Assembly: GCA_023055505.1 (NCBI GenBank)
Contig: JALIRH010000002.1
Location: forward strand, 15,027,244 to 15,091,243
Length of the DNA: 64,000 nt
Origin: Callipepla californica brunnescens
Taxonomy: Eukaryota; Chordata; Aves; Galliformes; Odontophoridae
Direction of reading: 5' to 3'
Of this stretch, positions 25,257 to 38,628 are shown in pieces. The notes below the pieces were generated by a model that searched no databases, was not told where the DNA came from, and was given only the letters and a program-made list of their open reading frames with translations. Positions within the stretch are counted from its first letter, which is position 1. The number at the start of each line of letters is the position of its first letter. The position numbers and the translations under genes were made by a program.

Positions 25257-25440
25257 ATGTATTTACTTTGAGGGTGACAGAGCACTGAAACAAGTTACCC
25301 AAAGATGTTATGGACTTTTGTACTCTGAATATGCTCTAAATATACCAGTGCAACCTGCTGTAGGGAATCTTTTTTAGTAGGAGGATAGAGCTAGATGGTT
25401 TCCAGAAGTCCCTTCCAACCCCCACAGTTCTATTATTCTG
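25257..25440 (+). mobile_element. CR1 LINE 3' end, plus strand, split at its tail by an LTR
   Basis: Starts with GTATTTACTTTGAGGGTGAC, the CR1 region coding the TVRVTEHW motif, then a shortened 3' untranslated region with AAGTCCCTTCCAACCC, and ends in tail units TTCTATTATTCTG. The solo LTR at 25441 begins directly in the tail. Confidence 0.82.
25436..25440. repeat. Left target-site duplication TTCTG
   Basis: TTCTG sits just before the LTR at 25441 and again at 26014-26018. Confidence 0.8.
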
Positions 25441-26013
25441 TGTCAACGTTTTGTGGGCTGCTTCGGCCCAGTTCTGTGACAACTGAGGAAGGAGACCCAC
25501 AGGCCCACACCCTGGACAAGGGGAAGGGGGAAAGGGAAAAGGGAGATGGGCTCCAAAACAAAACAGTGGCAACGATCTGAGGAGGAAAAGCTAATTTACT
25601 AAATAAGATATTAGGAAGTAAAATAACACAATATAATGCAATATAATTGGAATTGAGTCTAATGAATCAAATAAAATGAGCAAGAGAGAGTGTCTGATAA
25701 ATAGAAGGCCTTATGCTAATGCTGAAGGCGAAACGGCACCGAGCACCCACTGCTGAGTCGATCCCGAAGGAAAGAGAGTGTCCCGTGACCACAGACAGTT
25801 TTTATCTTTTCCCTCTTAGCGGAAAACACGTAAAAATACAAAGCATCGCACAGTCCTCTGGGGAATGTAGTTCTCCCTCTCTTCTGAGACAGGCAAATCC
25901 ATAACTATTGATGATCCACAGAGCTGTAGCATTAACTCTCTAACTACCAATTCATCACATGATGTTATGATGTGGAATATCAACAATACAACAAAAATCA
26001 TAAAACCATGACA
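25441..26013 (-). mobile_element. Solo ERV LTR, family B, complete
   Basis: A 573-bp solo LTR with canonical TG...CA ends (TGTCA at the left, TGACA at the right) and perfect TTCTG 5-bp duplications on both sides. It is the reference copy for the partial LTRs at 4728, 11718 and 20588. The orientation is inferred as minus: reading that way a TATA-like GATAAAAAC lies at about 25798-25808, downstream of the word CTACATTCCCCAGAGG. No retroviral internal region is present. Short frames inside (25395-25580, 25713-25904, 25336-25572) are chance. Confidence 0.88.
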
Positions 26014-26018
26014 TTCTG
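26014..26018. repeat. Right target-site duplication TTCTG
   Basis: Exact match to 25436-25440. Confidence 0.8.
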
Positions 26019-26109
26019 TAAGTAGATAATGTATGGACACACAAACAGAGAAGAAAAGGAGTTACAGGAGCAGAGGTATGAGGATGTAGGTGAGGGCAAA
26101 CAAAAGGAG

Positions 26110-26330
26110 ACATAGGAGGAGGTACATATCTGAGAGACATTCAGCCCATGGTTGACCCATGCCAGAGAGGGTACACTCCCAAGGGTACTGTGGTCTCTGG
26201 GTGACCCACACCAGTGTAGATGAACATGAGAAAAAGCAGGAGAAATAAAAAAGAGTAAGCAACAAGGAATGTTATGAAGATGTCTTGATCCCCTCTTCCT
26301 GCACTTTCAAACTCCTCACTGAAGCAACTG
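26110..26330 (+). mobile_element. Possible internal fragment of a family D LTR
   Basis: Contains CAGCCCATGGTTGACCCATG and related words in a spacing of about 40 bp, like the degenerate tandem units of the LTR at 21775-22325. Neither LTR end is present. It could also be an unrelated minisatellite-like sequence. The overlapping minus-strand frames here are stop-poor because of the repeated words. Confidence 0.4.
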
Positions 26331-27515
26331 AATGCAGTGTGCAGTAAAAACAAGTTCTGCGTTCTGTAATGCGTCTAAGCAAGGCTGACTTTACAGCTCA
26401 TGGAAATGAGGCTACAAAGGAGTCTGGTGTAGCCTTTATTTCTCCTTTTTTTCTTTCATTCACATGGGGGTACCTGAGAGTTCTATCCATCAAACTGCTA
26501 GACCTATGATCTGCTAGAGGGTGTTTTTTTTTTTTTTTGGTGTTTTGTTGTTGTTGTTGACTGTTTTTTTATTTTCCTTTTCTTTTTTCCATATAGTTTC
26601 TTAATCCATCTTTTGCCAGAAAATTCTTCCTTTCTGCTTAGAGCATACCCTTTATCTACACCCACTGCAAATGACTGCAGCTTTGCTATTGACTAAATGT
26701 GATGTTGGTTTGTGTCTCAGATTGATTTATGACTGCAGACAAGATTTTAAAAATTAATTTAGCTCACGAGAATCTGTCAGTCAACATCAAATTTTGTATC
26801 GGGTTTAAATTACCATTTAGTTAATGATGAACATCTGCTGTGTTTATCTGTCTAATCTGACTTCATGCTATATTTGCTTATTTATATATACAAGCTTTAG
26901 AAATGGAAACTGTTCTGATAAGGTAAACTCTTCAGTCTGTCAAATTTCTTTATTTATTTATTTTTTTCCCACTAGTGGAAATAGTTCTTTATACTAATGA
27001 ATGGTGACATCTCAACAAACATGGAAATCTCAAAGTACCTTGACCTTTTTGCAAAATCGAAATGTCTGAACAAAATTTGACTAAACATTTGTGGGAACTG
27101 ACCTTGTCTGGTGCTACATGCTATATTTTATGATGACAACTTTAATTTCTCCTGAGATACAGAAATCTGAATATTGCAGTTTTGTACTGTGCACATTACA
27201 AATCTCACCACAGTGATCCAAGGACTTCAGCTGTTTTATATTGACATGTTTTTACCTGAATCTACACTTTTCAACTAGGGCAAAAAATATCCATTAGCTG
27301 TATCCTCATAAATGATTCCATACTATCCATTGAAGAAATGTAGCGCAACACAGTAAAAAAGTCATAGAGCATGAATATACAAAATGAGTAGTTAAAACAC
27401 GGAGAGAACATGTTCAGAATTTTAAATAGATATTTAGCATCAAATTCTGCACTAATTTGCTCTGATTTAATTGTACTACACTATCCTGAAACACAGTTTT
27501 GAAATATTTATTCAC
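26331..27515. other. AT-rich non-coding stretch
   Basis: Includes a poly-T run near 26524-26538 followed by TTG units. Nothing gene-like was recognised. Confidence 0.55.
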
Positions 27516-28090
27516 AAAATCACAGAATTGTAGAAGTTGGAAGAAACCACTGAAAATCACCCAATCCAAACCTTGTACTAAATCTGATTCCCTACAGTAG
27601 GTTCTGTAGAAATGCATCCAGGCAGATTTTGAATATCTTAAGAGGAGATTCCATGACTTCTCTTCACAGCCTGCTCCAGTGCTCTGTCACCTTCAAAGTA
27701 AATAAATTATTTCTCAAGTTCAGATAGAACTTCCTGTCTTCCAATTTGTGCCCATTTCCCCTTGTCCCGTTGTTGGGCACCACTAAACAGAGCCCGGTCC
27801 CATCCACTTGATACTTACCCTTTAGATGCTTATAAGCATTAATAAGATCCCCTCTAAGTTTTCTCTTCTCCAGGCTGAACACCATCAGATCTTTCAGCCT
27901 TCCTCGTTATGGAGATTATGGCCCCTAATAGTTCTTATAGCCCTCTGTTGGACTCTCCAATAGTTCCCTGTCCTTTTTGAACTAGGAAGCACAGAGCTGG
28001 ATTCACTGGATTTAATTTTCCAGTCTCTTACTGTATCTCTCAGGCTAAAATATCCTAGGTTCTCCAGCCAAGTTCTGTGCTCCACAGCAG
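27516..28090 (-). mobile_element. CR1 LINE 3' half, minus strand
   Basis: The left end AATCACAGAATTGTAGAAG is the reverse of a CR1 3' end. The minus-strand translation gives CR1 ORF2 C-terminal motifs: FSLEKRKLRGDLINAYKHLK (about 27820-27880), GNGHKLEDRKF and TLKVTEHWSRL (27664-27760). Similarity is clear to about 27990; the last 100 bp fit poorly and may be a rearranged CR1 piece. Confidence 0.85.
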
Positions 28091-31000
28091 TTCCCTAGTC
28101 AACATTAGGTGCTGGCAGCACTGGGGTACTTGAGGTACTGACTTTAGGAGGAACCGTGCTGGGTTGAGGTCTTCGTCGCAGCAGATTTCTTACCTGGTAC
28201 TCCTGGGCCAAAAGTTGTCATCTTTTTTGTCAAAATGCATTATTTTAGTGAACTTCACTCATATTCTCATTATAATGTCAACACACACTTCCATCCCAAA
28301 ACGTATTTGTCTCCAAGGTCTGACCAAAAAGTGAGATGAGAGAACTCCACACCAATCAGAATGTAGATATGTAATAGCAGGAATCATTCAAGCTCCATTG
28401 TTAGAATAAGTAGTAGAAAAATTACTTAAGACATAGGAAAAGTTAAGTAAAATACCATTGCAGAGAAGTCAGATGTGCTATCTCTGATTCTTGAGATCAG
28501 TCAACAGGTTGGACTACTCTTTACTCCAATAGGAATACATAATGGGTAAGACTTCAACATAGCTGTGCTGAGTGCTTCCCTGGGAAACTTTGTAATCTCT
28601 GTAGATTTTGTTTTATAACTTACTGTGCTTGCTGCCTTCCACAGAATTCCTCACGATATTATTCAGTAATTCATACTTCCATAAACAGTCTCAAAAATAT
28701 ATATTGATTGTTTATTTATTTATTTATTTTACTTGTAACTTGTTGATTAGTTTCTAAATAAGACACACCTGGAGGAACAGGAAATTCAGTAATTCCTCTT
28801 TCAAAACTGTTTTGCAAATAACAAGATTGAATTACTCATCTATACAGTAAGTTTCTGATTCCTGTACAGTTCATCCCTGTCTACCACAGGACTTCACAAT
28901 ATTGCTTTGCTTGCAAACAGCGCAGCATTGTGCCTCCAGGCCATTCAGTGTAAAAAGGATGTGTTCAGCTATACAGACAGCATTTGTGCATTCTGCCTTG
29001 CTGACAAAATCTACAGGAAGAATTTCTTTCTCTCTCTGTTATCTGCACAAATTTCACAACCACTATTATCAATATTATAAGAATTATTAAGTCATTAATC
29101 ATAATCTTCTGAGAATTTAGTCAATTTGTATGATCTCAGGGTTTTATTGTCCAATAGATGATAACATATTTTGCTGAGGCACAGAAATCAAAAATGACAA
29201 TAATAATCAATAAAAATTCTCTCTTTCAAATCTTGGTAAGTTTTATTGATGTGGTTGATTTCTTTTGTTTTATTTTGTTTTGTTTTAATCTGTTTCCTTC
29301 TAGATGAGCTTCACCTCTAAATTTCATGTAAAATCTTCATTATGCAATAATATATCCATCACACATTAGTTTGTACAGACTATCCATGCAATCTAACAGA
29401 AAAACTTATACTAGTAGATCGATCTGTGGTATCATTAAAAATTGGAAATTTTTGTGTGCATCTGGTGAGGAAGTGTGTGTCTGTTTTTAATTTTTCATTT
29501 CTAGTTTGGAATCATATGATTTTTTTTTCTCTTTATACTTCCTTTAAACATTTTTCTACTGCAGTTGATATTCTCAGCAAATCTCAGGTGTTAGCATATA
29601 GCCTTAAATATCTCCATCCTTTTTCCAGAGTGGAGTCACAGAAACATAGCAGAAAAATTGTTCTGAAAAACATTAAGATTTCATTCAATGGGCATTTATT
29701 CCATTTTGGCATTATAAAAATCACTCTGAACTATAAGTCACAAGGATCAATCATGTTTTAGTTGATCATTTCCTCGTTGATGATGATGATCTTTTTAAGT
29801 CATTACAATTATATCCTTAACAATTCTCTTCCAGAAAAAAATAGTCTGCAATAACCATTCTAATCAGAATTATTGATGTTTATTCTCAATCATTTCTTCG
29901 AATAAATGAGAAAAAATGCAGAAACACTCATAAGTAATATTTAATTGTAAAAATAAAATATAGAGATATTACTAATATTTTAGACTGTCTAAAACTAGAT
30001 GGTTCTCTAATCAAAAACCTTTAAAATATTATATTTTATATATTTTTTCAAAAATATTTTATTCATCTACTTTGTTTTACAATAGAGTTCTCCATCTAAA
30101 GGTGCACTGTACATCAGAGTTGTGAAGAAGAAAAAAAAATAGATGCTCATTTTTAAAGCTATTATGTAGAACACTATAATATAACACAAAGGATAAAAAT
30201 GGAGACAAGCAAACTATTTTGAGGAAAATTTATATACATACTATTACAATCAGTAAATATATTTATACACTCAAAAATCACCAGATTTACTGATTTCTCA
30301 TGAGAATATTTATATTTTCCAATTTTGTCCATATAATATAAATACTAATTTGAATATAACTTATTTCTCCCTGTGTATGAACTATTACGATGTTCTCCAC
30401 CAAACTCCATAAAATACTTGAGGTGAGCTTTCTAATTTCTTGCAGTGAGTAAGATGTCAGAGCACCATTTCATTCCGACAGTTATAAGTACTTTGGCTGA
30501 TGAAACAGTATTCACTCCATCTTTCAATAGAAAAATACCTTCAAGGACTAAGGTAGGAGGAAAACTGAGTAGGACTATGATATCTAAATGCGTGTTCATA
30601 TACTCAGCCTGAAAAAACGTTTTTTGTTGGTCTTCTGCTGCGCTATTACTATACTATAGGAATAAAAATATGTAGGCAAAATCACATCCAATTTTATTTT
30701 ACTGTCAAAGTTTTTGCATCTTGCCCAAGAGTAACAGTTCACACACTTCTGAATTGTAATTATGAGGTTCAGAAGATGTCACTGTACAACATACTTAATA
30801 AAGGGTTTTCTTGTATCTAATGTTTGGATATACTTTATAAAGAGATTGTGTTGTTTCAAAGTAGACACAAAAACACAGCAGTAGCAGAGCTGCCAGTGGT
30901 ATTGTTAAAAGGTTTACCTTCAGTCCTTAACTCTTGATATTTTCAGAGATTAAGAATTTACCTACTGGTAAATTAAGCTTGACTACAGTCTGTATGTCAT

Positions 31001-31336
31001 TATTACCCTCTTCTCTCCAAGGAAGTTTTCTATAGAAGTAAGAGGACAACTCTCACTTTTTATGTGTATGCTTTTGTTTTTTACCAAATCTGATTTATTT
31101 ATTTTTAACAGCTCCTCATGAAAAATGAATTCTTTGCATTTTTTTTTGCTTTATTTCTTTATTTAAGCTACACTTAGCTTTACATTATTGAAGAATAACA
31201 TTTGGAATTTTGCTTTTCAAGAGAAGATATGTTCTGTTGTCAGAAAATAGGGTAAAATAAAATAGTGAGTTATCACTTAAACATTTTATCTAAGTTGAAT
31301 TCACTATCCTCATTTCATGTGAAACATTGTTATGGA
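28091..31336. other. AT-rich non-coding stretch
   Basis: Contains a TTTA microsatellite at 28711-28730. A 111-codon plus-strand frame at 29426-29761 shows no domain or splice context. No repeat family was recognised. Confidence 0.55.
28711..28730. repeat. (TTTA)n microsatellite
   Basis: Five TTTA-type units. Confidence 0.9.
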
Positions 31337-31462
31337 GACTTTCAAGGTGAGGTCCTAGGCAACCTGATCTAGCTGTGGATATCCCTGCTTGTTGTAGGAC
31401 AGTTGGAGTAAATGACCTTTAAAGGTCCCTTTCAACTCCAAGGATTCTATGATTCTGTGAAA
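31337..31462 (+). mobile_element. CR1 LINE 3'-end fragment, plus strand
   Basis: About 125 bp: GAGACTTTCAAGGTGAGGTC, GGCAACCTGATCTAGCTGTG, TTTAAAGGTCCCTTTCAACT, then the tail GATTCTATGATTCTGTGAAA. Only the extreme 3' end was inserted, which is common for CR1. Confidence 0.88.
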
Positions 31463-34392
31463 CGTTGTACTCGGATAAATATTACTTATTTCCTTCAATA
31501 GTTTTTCTTAAACAATTTTAAATTATTGCTTCCTCTTCGTATTTCCAAATAAAAAGATCTGGATTGACTAATTCTGTTTTTTTGTTTGTTTGTTTTGTTG
31601 TTTGTTGTTGTTGTTAACAGATTTGTGAAATATATTTTAACAAGCCAGTGAAGGGAGTCCTGAGTTATGTGTTCAGAGAATGGAACTGAAAACATTGCTG
31701 TTTGAAGTTTAAATTGTAGAGACTTCAAGTAAATGTTCAGAAGCATTGGTATATGAACATTATAGGAAAAGTGGGCACTGAAGACCTCTATTTAGGACCA
31801 AAAATGTCACCTGGATCATTCTATTGAGTTATTGTTTTGTCCTCCAATCCTGCCACTTGTAGTTAAAGTATAGCAGCTGGCAAAAGAAGTCAAACTGAAG
31901 AGGTGAACTTTCTTTACAAAATCTGATTAAAAATTATATACCTAACCTAACCTACGATCTTAGTATAATATATTGGTTATTCCACATACTACCGAAACAA
32001 TTTAAAACCTTCTTCTTAAATGTTATTTTTTCTATGGCTAAATCTACACAAGATCAATAAAGGATGTTGGTGGATGCATGGCAATGCAATGGTTCTTTCC
32101 TACTTTTAGAGGAACCTTAATCTATTTTGATCTAACTTTTACCACTACAATATCAGGAAACATGAAAAAGATCAACATTTGAAGTACACATTTTAGAATC
32201 TGGTTTAAAACTAAAGTTCTTTTTTCAGTAAATTCCTTTAAATTTTGGCAACGTAAACTTTAACACCTAAACTTCAACAGATGAGAATTCTAGTGGTTAC
32301 AGTCTGTGAACTCTCTTCTTCTATGTATTCATGATAAGAAAATAAATTGACCCTTGTAGTGATGCTTGTAAAGAATGTGTCAGAAAAACCTTCATGCCCA
32401 TAGTTTAAATTTTGTAATTTTGACATTTATAATAGAAGAAAACAAAGGAAATTCCTCACCAATTTAAGAAAGAAAATATGAAGATGAATCCGATCAATAT
32501 TTTTTCTTTTTAAAATACCAGTACTACCATTTTGTGACTCTAGCCCCCCAAAATAAGACGACCCATATCTTCTTTTTCATACTAATAAATATGCCTGAAA
32601 AGTTTGATCTTAGTGAAAACTTGGCTGCTTGAGAACAGTGTCAGTGTATTCACAAATATAAACCACTTTAAGCAGTTTTGAGGAACCAGATCTTTCTAAC
32701 TTAAGCTGTAATTGTGAATATGACCCTATTATGGAACTGCCACAGCTCTGCTTCAAATATCTCAGTGGATAAACTTGTGTTTAGAAGAACAAAATTTTGT
32801 TTTCTGGCAAAATTACTTAATAGAGTTGAATGAATTTGTTAAAATATAATACATTACCACTTCAGATTCATCTGTTCTCCTTCAAATTAATGAAATATGA
32901 GGACTTTTCCATGCATTTTATATCTCCAACTTTAAACACATATTTGATTGGACTATTAATAATAAAAGTACAAAGCACTGAAAAATGCTGCATTTCAAAA
33001 CTTCTCACCAGAGCAAATTTTATCTTTTCTTAACTGTAAGATCTGCTTAGTCATCAGATCTTTATCTTATTATAGCTTAGCTCAGCTAATACTCTAATAT
33101 ACTAAAAGCCCGTAGCCCATATCATTTAGGTAGACACTGAGGAGCAAAGACTCTTCTGAAATTTTCAAGCTGTAACAAAGAATAAATGATTACAGAATAC
33201 TTTGTGTTAACAGAACATGTAGCAGTGGGGGGAAGGGGGATAGGGAGAGGGAGATGAACAACAAGCAGCAAGTTAACCTCAAAGCTGGGAGAGATCATCT
33301 TCCAGCATCACTCTCCTCTTGGCCAAGGACTCCTTTTCAGGTCCAGGTCCTTTTTCCATTTCTGCTTGATCTATTAAAAAAAAAAAAAAAAAAAAGCCAA
33401 CAACAAAAAAAAAAGAGCAAGAAGAAGTTATTACTAGTATCATTGCAAACAAAGAAGTTATAATATTTGCTTCAATTTGATTAGCCCATTAAAAATCTTT
33501 GTAAGGCAAATAATAGGGTTGTTTTTTTTTTGCCTATATATAATGTATTTTCCCTTTTGCTCATAGTTAGAAGGTAAGCATGGTATACTTCATAACAAAA
33601 AGAAGAAATTACCAATCATACTTGTAAAGTTGATCCGTTAGTTTTTTAATATAAAATTTTCCCTTATACTTTTATGAATCCTGACATAATATGAATCTTT
33701 AAAATATTCTATTTCTTTCTTGGGAATGCATAACGCGTATATTTAGTAGAAAGACTCTAATGAAATCAATTTGACAGTTAAAGTCTTATCTGTTGGTATG
33801 ATGTAATTTGCAGTATTATAGTTTGAGGACTTTAGAATTTTGTTTACTATATATGAAAATTATCTCTAAATTTGAAAGAAATTTTTCTGGACTGTCACTT
33901 CTGGATGGGAATGAAAATAAAAACTAAACTAAATGAAAACTGCTATTATGGATTTATTCTTCTAATTATCAAAAACATTTTGTACAAATGCGTAGGCAAT
34001 TTATTTTGACTTTCCTCGGTTCCAGTTACCCTACACACACGATTTTTTTCTTCTCAGCTTTATAACAAGTATTGTTAGTTATTTTTGAACTTAACATAAA
34101 ATACTTAGTCTATGAGACAGATATAAAACTGTTAAAAAAATATAAAAAGCAAAACATGTAAAATGAAAGCAATATTTAAGTCCAGATCAAGAAGAAAGAA
34201 ATTCATTCATTAGATCCAACATGACAGAGCATGAAATAGGTCTACTTAGGGGAAATCAAATTCAGGATAGAATTCAAAGGCAAGGTCGTAGAAAAAGTTG
34301 TGGAAGGATATATTGCTCAGAGGATAATTTTGAACAAGCTACTAGTGCTGAGGGGGGGTCATATATATATTTTTTTTATCTAACATGATACT
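31463..34392. other. AT-rich non-coding stretch
   Basis: Contains a TTG/TTTG-rich run near 31580-31615 and a 20-base poly-A at 33376-33395. Short frames (31495-31746, 32830-33033, 33254-33463) are unsupported. Confidence 0.55.
33376..33395. repeat. Poly-A tract (20 A)
   Basis: Homopolymer without a recognisable retroposed body upstream. Confidence 0.9.
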
Positions 34393-34766
34393 TGTGGTGA
34401 GTTAGCCTTGGCTAACAGGTAAACTCCACTCCATGATCACTACATAGTGGTTCCTCTCTCCCATTTCTTCTCACACGTTTCCAGTGTTCTGCCATGGGCT
34501 GTTCCATGGGCTGTAGAATATCTACTCCAGCATCTAGAGCATTTCCTCCTCAGAACTTGGTGTGTTTCTTTTGCTGTTCCCGTGTCTTCACTCCTAACGT
34601 TTGTTTTTTTTTCTACTTTTTTTTTCACAAGAGTGTCTCAGGCTGCTTCCTGCAGCAGGGCAGTTGTGGAACTCTCTGGACCAGGCTGATTCAAACTGGA
34701 GATGGTGTTTTTAGCCTCTTCTCATAGAAGCAACCCTCATTGCCCCCACTCCTAAAATCTTGCCAT
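34393..34766 (-). mobile_element. ERV LTR, family D, internally deleted, minus strand
   Basis: The left end TGTGGTGAGTTAGCCTTGG is the reverse of the 3' end of this avian LTR family, and the right end CCTAAAATCTTGCCATG is the reverse of its 5' end (compare 21775). Between them TGCCATGGGCTGTTCCATGG is one of the degenerate units seen at 22060-22270, in reverse. The copy is about 370 bp, far shorter than I expect for this family, so the middle is lost. No matching target duplication was found. The frames at 34440-34727 are not genes. Confidence 0.65.
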
Positions 34767-37700
34767 GGTCAGCCAATAAAATGCTAATATAATTTTTATT
34801 CCCTTAAATTGCACCACATTTAGATTCAACACTTAACTACTTCATAGATCCCATATTTTGGGTCAGATCCAGCAACAGAAATCTCTATATCAAGGAAATG
34901 CCAAAGATAAAAAATCTTATGCACAAATACTTTATGAAATGACTTATTTAAAAGCTGAATCATAGCTACACATACTGTAGTATTCCTTCAATTGTAAGTA
35001 CAAAAACTATTTTCCAAGGACTTCTGTGATTTGTGCTCCTACCCATGTATACAAAATGTACATTTTCCGTGTCCTCTTTACCTCTAGTCTAGTGTCCTAA
35101 AGAATTATTTTACTTTGTCAGTGACCAGATATATTGTTGAAAATAATCCTCCATTGCAGAAAACTTCCTAATGCTATTTGCTGCATGCGAAAATATGTTG
35201 TTTGTTCAATAAATGGGTGACATTGATTCTATGATACAGCTAGAAGACACCACTGACTGTCAGGTTGAGAGAAGTGAAAAAAAGGGAAGAATGCAAAAGT
35301 GACCTTTTCTCTGGTATTATCAGCTTTCTTTGGTTAAAGAATATTACATTTATAATTGATTAGATTTAATTATCTTTTATACACCCCATCTGGTATGGAC
35401 ACAGATTAGAAGGCTAAATTATCTTTAGACTAGTTCTTGAATTCTTATGCTACTATTAGGACATGGACATTATCTGTAGGTCCCTGATTCTAATAGTATA
35501 TTCCTAGAATTTCCGTTATGTTATTTTGATAAATGTAATGGAGAATTAATTTGCATTAATGAGCATATCTCATTCAGAGCATCTTTTAGGACAAACTTCA
35601 GCACCTAAAAGCATTATTCAGACAATCAATTCATCTTAATAAGGGACCGGTTTTCAGAGTATCAATCAGGAGAATACACTTCTCTGCTATTTTTTGAGAT
35701 TCAAAAGAGTTCATATTATTACTTCAGTGGGATTTATTTTCAGATGCATGTGTTAATAAATTTTGTTGTAACATGAAGAGATGGGTTGATTGATCCATCT
35801 TTGTGATTGTATACTTATGTATACATAAAAATACTGAAAAATACTTGCATGGGAACTTTATTTAGATTTCTTGTGTGTGGTTTAATTCATCAGAGGATAG
35901 TTTTAAGGGTATAATTTACTATAGAGCTCAAAAAATAAAAACATAAAAAAGCACTCTGATAAACAGCTTATACAAAGTACTAGGCTGTGAGGTTCTCCCT
36001 GCACTGGTCTCCATTATTTCCAGCTATTATTAGTATTTGATGTTAAGACATTTTCTGCCATGAATTTTCACTGAGATTGTCACACTCCAATATCAAGGAG
36101 GGAGAACTTCCACAAAAAATAGAGAAAATGAGAAAATAATTGATAAAGAAACAGTTTGATGTTTCAGATAATGAGTCAGATAAACAGCTGTGAGGGATGA
36201 GAAGTCTCCATCAGGAGAGAACTGTAACTTCTTTAGATTTCCATCATTCATTTTCATTGAATGGAACGACAGGGAAATGGTGAAAATATAAGATGAAGCT
36301 GGAAAGAAGCTATATCATTTGTTTAGAGTTGGGTGGCATGAAACAGTCTTTTGTCCCTTCATTTAAAAATATCATGAATAATTCTGTACGGCTTTTGGAT
36401 TTACATAGTTTTAACTACACGTGATGTTTAAGAAAAAAAGTGTTAGAGTTAAAATAGTCAAAAATAAGAGAGAAATAATTCTAAATTCTGAAGTAGCCTA
36501 GTACTATAGAATGGAAATCTCATAATTTTCTCTTTCTGAAGTGGAAAAAGAGTTTGGAGTCTGAAGAAAGAAAGAATTTGTTTTCATTGAATGTTAAAAA
36601 AAAAAATACAAAAAATAGATCAATTCTAATGAAGAACTAATTTGACATTTTAATTCTTTGATATCATTGGATGTGTGAAAGATTAAAAAAGGTACCTAGA
36701 AATAAATCCTAATTTATTAAGACAATGTTATTGTCACCTGTCTGAATTTTAGGAAAGGAAGGGGAAGGGAAGGATCACAGATAACTGATAAGACAAAAAT
36801 AAAATAGTCCTGTGAGACAAGTTTCAAGAACATAATTCAGAAACATTAACCTGCGTATAAAAAAATTTTTCAAGATAAGCATTCCTGGAGACTAATGAGG
36901 CTGTATCAGTTATATATATGGAGTTGATACATATAAAATCTTTTAAGATGTCAGCTTTCCTATGTTGATTTTAGGCACTATTTTTGATGTACAAAGATCT
37001 ACAAAGATTTACAGTGTGACTATGGTAAATTCTGTGTCATATTATTATTTATTGACCATTCTTGGTGCATAAGAGAAGATGGAAGATGTGATTCTTACCT
37101 TAAGATAACAATTACTTAAAAGGTGTATAATTAAGATGAGTTTTTTATTCTTGAAATTCCTTTAACTTTGCTGTTTATCCTGCTCCAGCCAGATGCTCTT
37201 GTAATTCACAGGAAAATCTTCAGCTTCTCAGTCTCATAGGAAAGTTCTCATAGTCTAATATTTGCGTAAGTTTTCTTCTGACCATATTTTCATTTAATGA
37301 ACTTACACCAATTGGCAGAATTTCAGTCTGTGCTTTGTTCCATTATCTGAGTTTCATAAAATGACTTCAGTGATTAAACTTTGATAAAATGCTCTTGGCT
37401 ACAAGTGTCCTTAAGTGAAATTTTAAATTAACATTCATATAGTGCAAATGAGATGTTAGCTGATGTGAATGCTTTAATCACACATACAATAGACTCAGAA
37501 GACAATTGAGAGTGAATACAAATAAAATTGTGCTAATAGATGCATTTAGACATATCTTGCTTATGAATGAATTACTGTTTTATCCCTTGAGAGTCTGAAT
37601 CTATACATGAAAATAAATAGAAAGATAAAACAAAACCCATCAGAGAGGAAATTCAGCTTACTTTCCAAGTGACCTCAATTAAGTGATGATTATCCTTTCT

Positions 37701-38128
37701 AGTGCTAGCCAATTTGATATTAATTTCTATCAGAAGAATGTATAATGGCTAAAGCTCTTGAATATATTAATAGTAGTACACATATCTGTACCCAGTTTCT
37801 CTATTTCTTTGGCTATTCTGCTATATTCAAATGAAAACAACTACCTATTTTGCATACATCTTTTCCTCTAAGCTTGCACATTCTCTATCATCAGCTATTA
37901 TTTTCACTGTATTAATTGTTGGGGCATCAAGAGGCTCAGAAAATCAAAGGAAAATGTCTAAGACAAGGGGGGAAAAAGTGCCTTCTTTTCTATTTCTCTC
38001 CCCTTCCCTCCTCTCCATTCCCTTCCCTTCCCCTTACTTTCTCTTCATTTCTTATCCAGGGGAAGCTGAAAGATATTACTTCTTATTGAGAAAGGAATAA
38101 ACACATTCATAATAAAGCTTGATTAAAT
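34767..38128. other. AT-rich non-coding stretch
   Basis: No supported gene or transposon. The plus-strand frame 37831-38100 (89 codons) passes through a CT-rich tract at about 37983-38050 and has no domain. Confidence 0.55.
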
Positions 38129-38408
38129 TACGAGATCTTCTCTGAAAGTAATGTCCCTTACTATATTATGTTGGGTGTTCGTAGTATAGCAGGAAAAGTT
38201 GAACCTTCATGCTAGTATTCTGTTAAATTCTGTTGCCATGCAACTTATGACAGCAGAGAGAGAGTCTGATAAAATGATGTCTGACATGGAAGCATGTATG
38301 AAGTAAAAACTTGTAATTGAATTCCTCTATGTGAAAGACATGTGGATATGAGCACAGTGAGGTGGTGGATGATATATTTCAGTAGTGGGGACAGTGGGTC
38401 ACCTCCAC
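38129..38408 (+). mobile_element. Mariner transposon 5' part, plus strand
   Basis: Begins after a TA at 38129-38130 with CGAGATCTTCTCTGAAAGTA, the terminal sequence of the same mariner family as 17573-18108. It continues through the leader and the start of the transposase gene (GTTGCCATGCAACTTATGAC, GTCTGACATGGAAGCATG, TTGAATTCCTCTATG), then shows a deletion near 38337 and ends around 38408 (GGACAGTGGGTCACC). The 3' half and right terminus are missing. In the opposite orientation these blocks match 17810-18106. Confidence 0.82.
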
Positions 38409-38588
38409 AATGTGAATCTGTTGGGTTTCTTTAAACAAAACAGAAAACCAAAGCTATCATAGAGGTGTGTTTGCTTGTTTGTTTTTATTTTTTAACTGTT
38501 CTTTTTTTTTATTATTTGATATATTTTTGATTAGGTAGTAAATGTAACAGATTTGTAATTAGGTAGCTCACTCCATTGAAGTGTTGCT

Positions 38589-38628
38589 TCATTAATACTT
38601 TCTGAACATTTATGGAGACCAAACAATG
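38589..38628 (+). mobile_element. Short mariner-like fragment
   Basis: CTGAACATTTATGGAGACCA plus AACAATG resembles the transposase segment deleted near 38337 in the copy just upstream. It lies about 180 bp after the end of that copy. It may be a separate remnant or a displaced piece of the same one. Only about 30 bp support it. Confidence 0.45.

Noticed and set aside
29426..29761. 111-codon plus-strand frame
   Set aside because: No domain, no exon edges, background composition.
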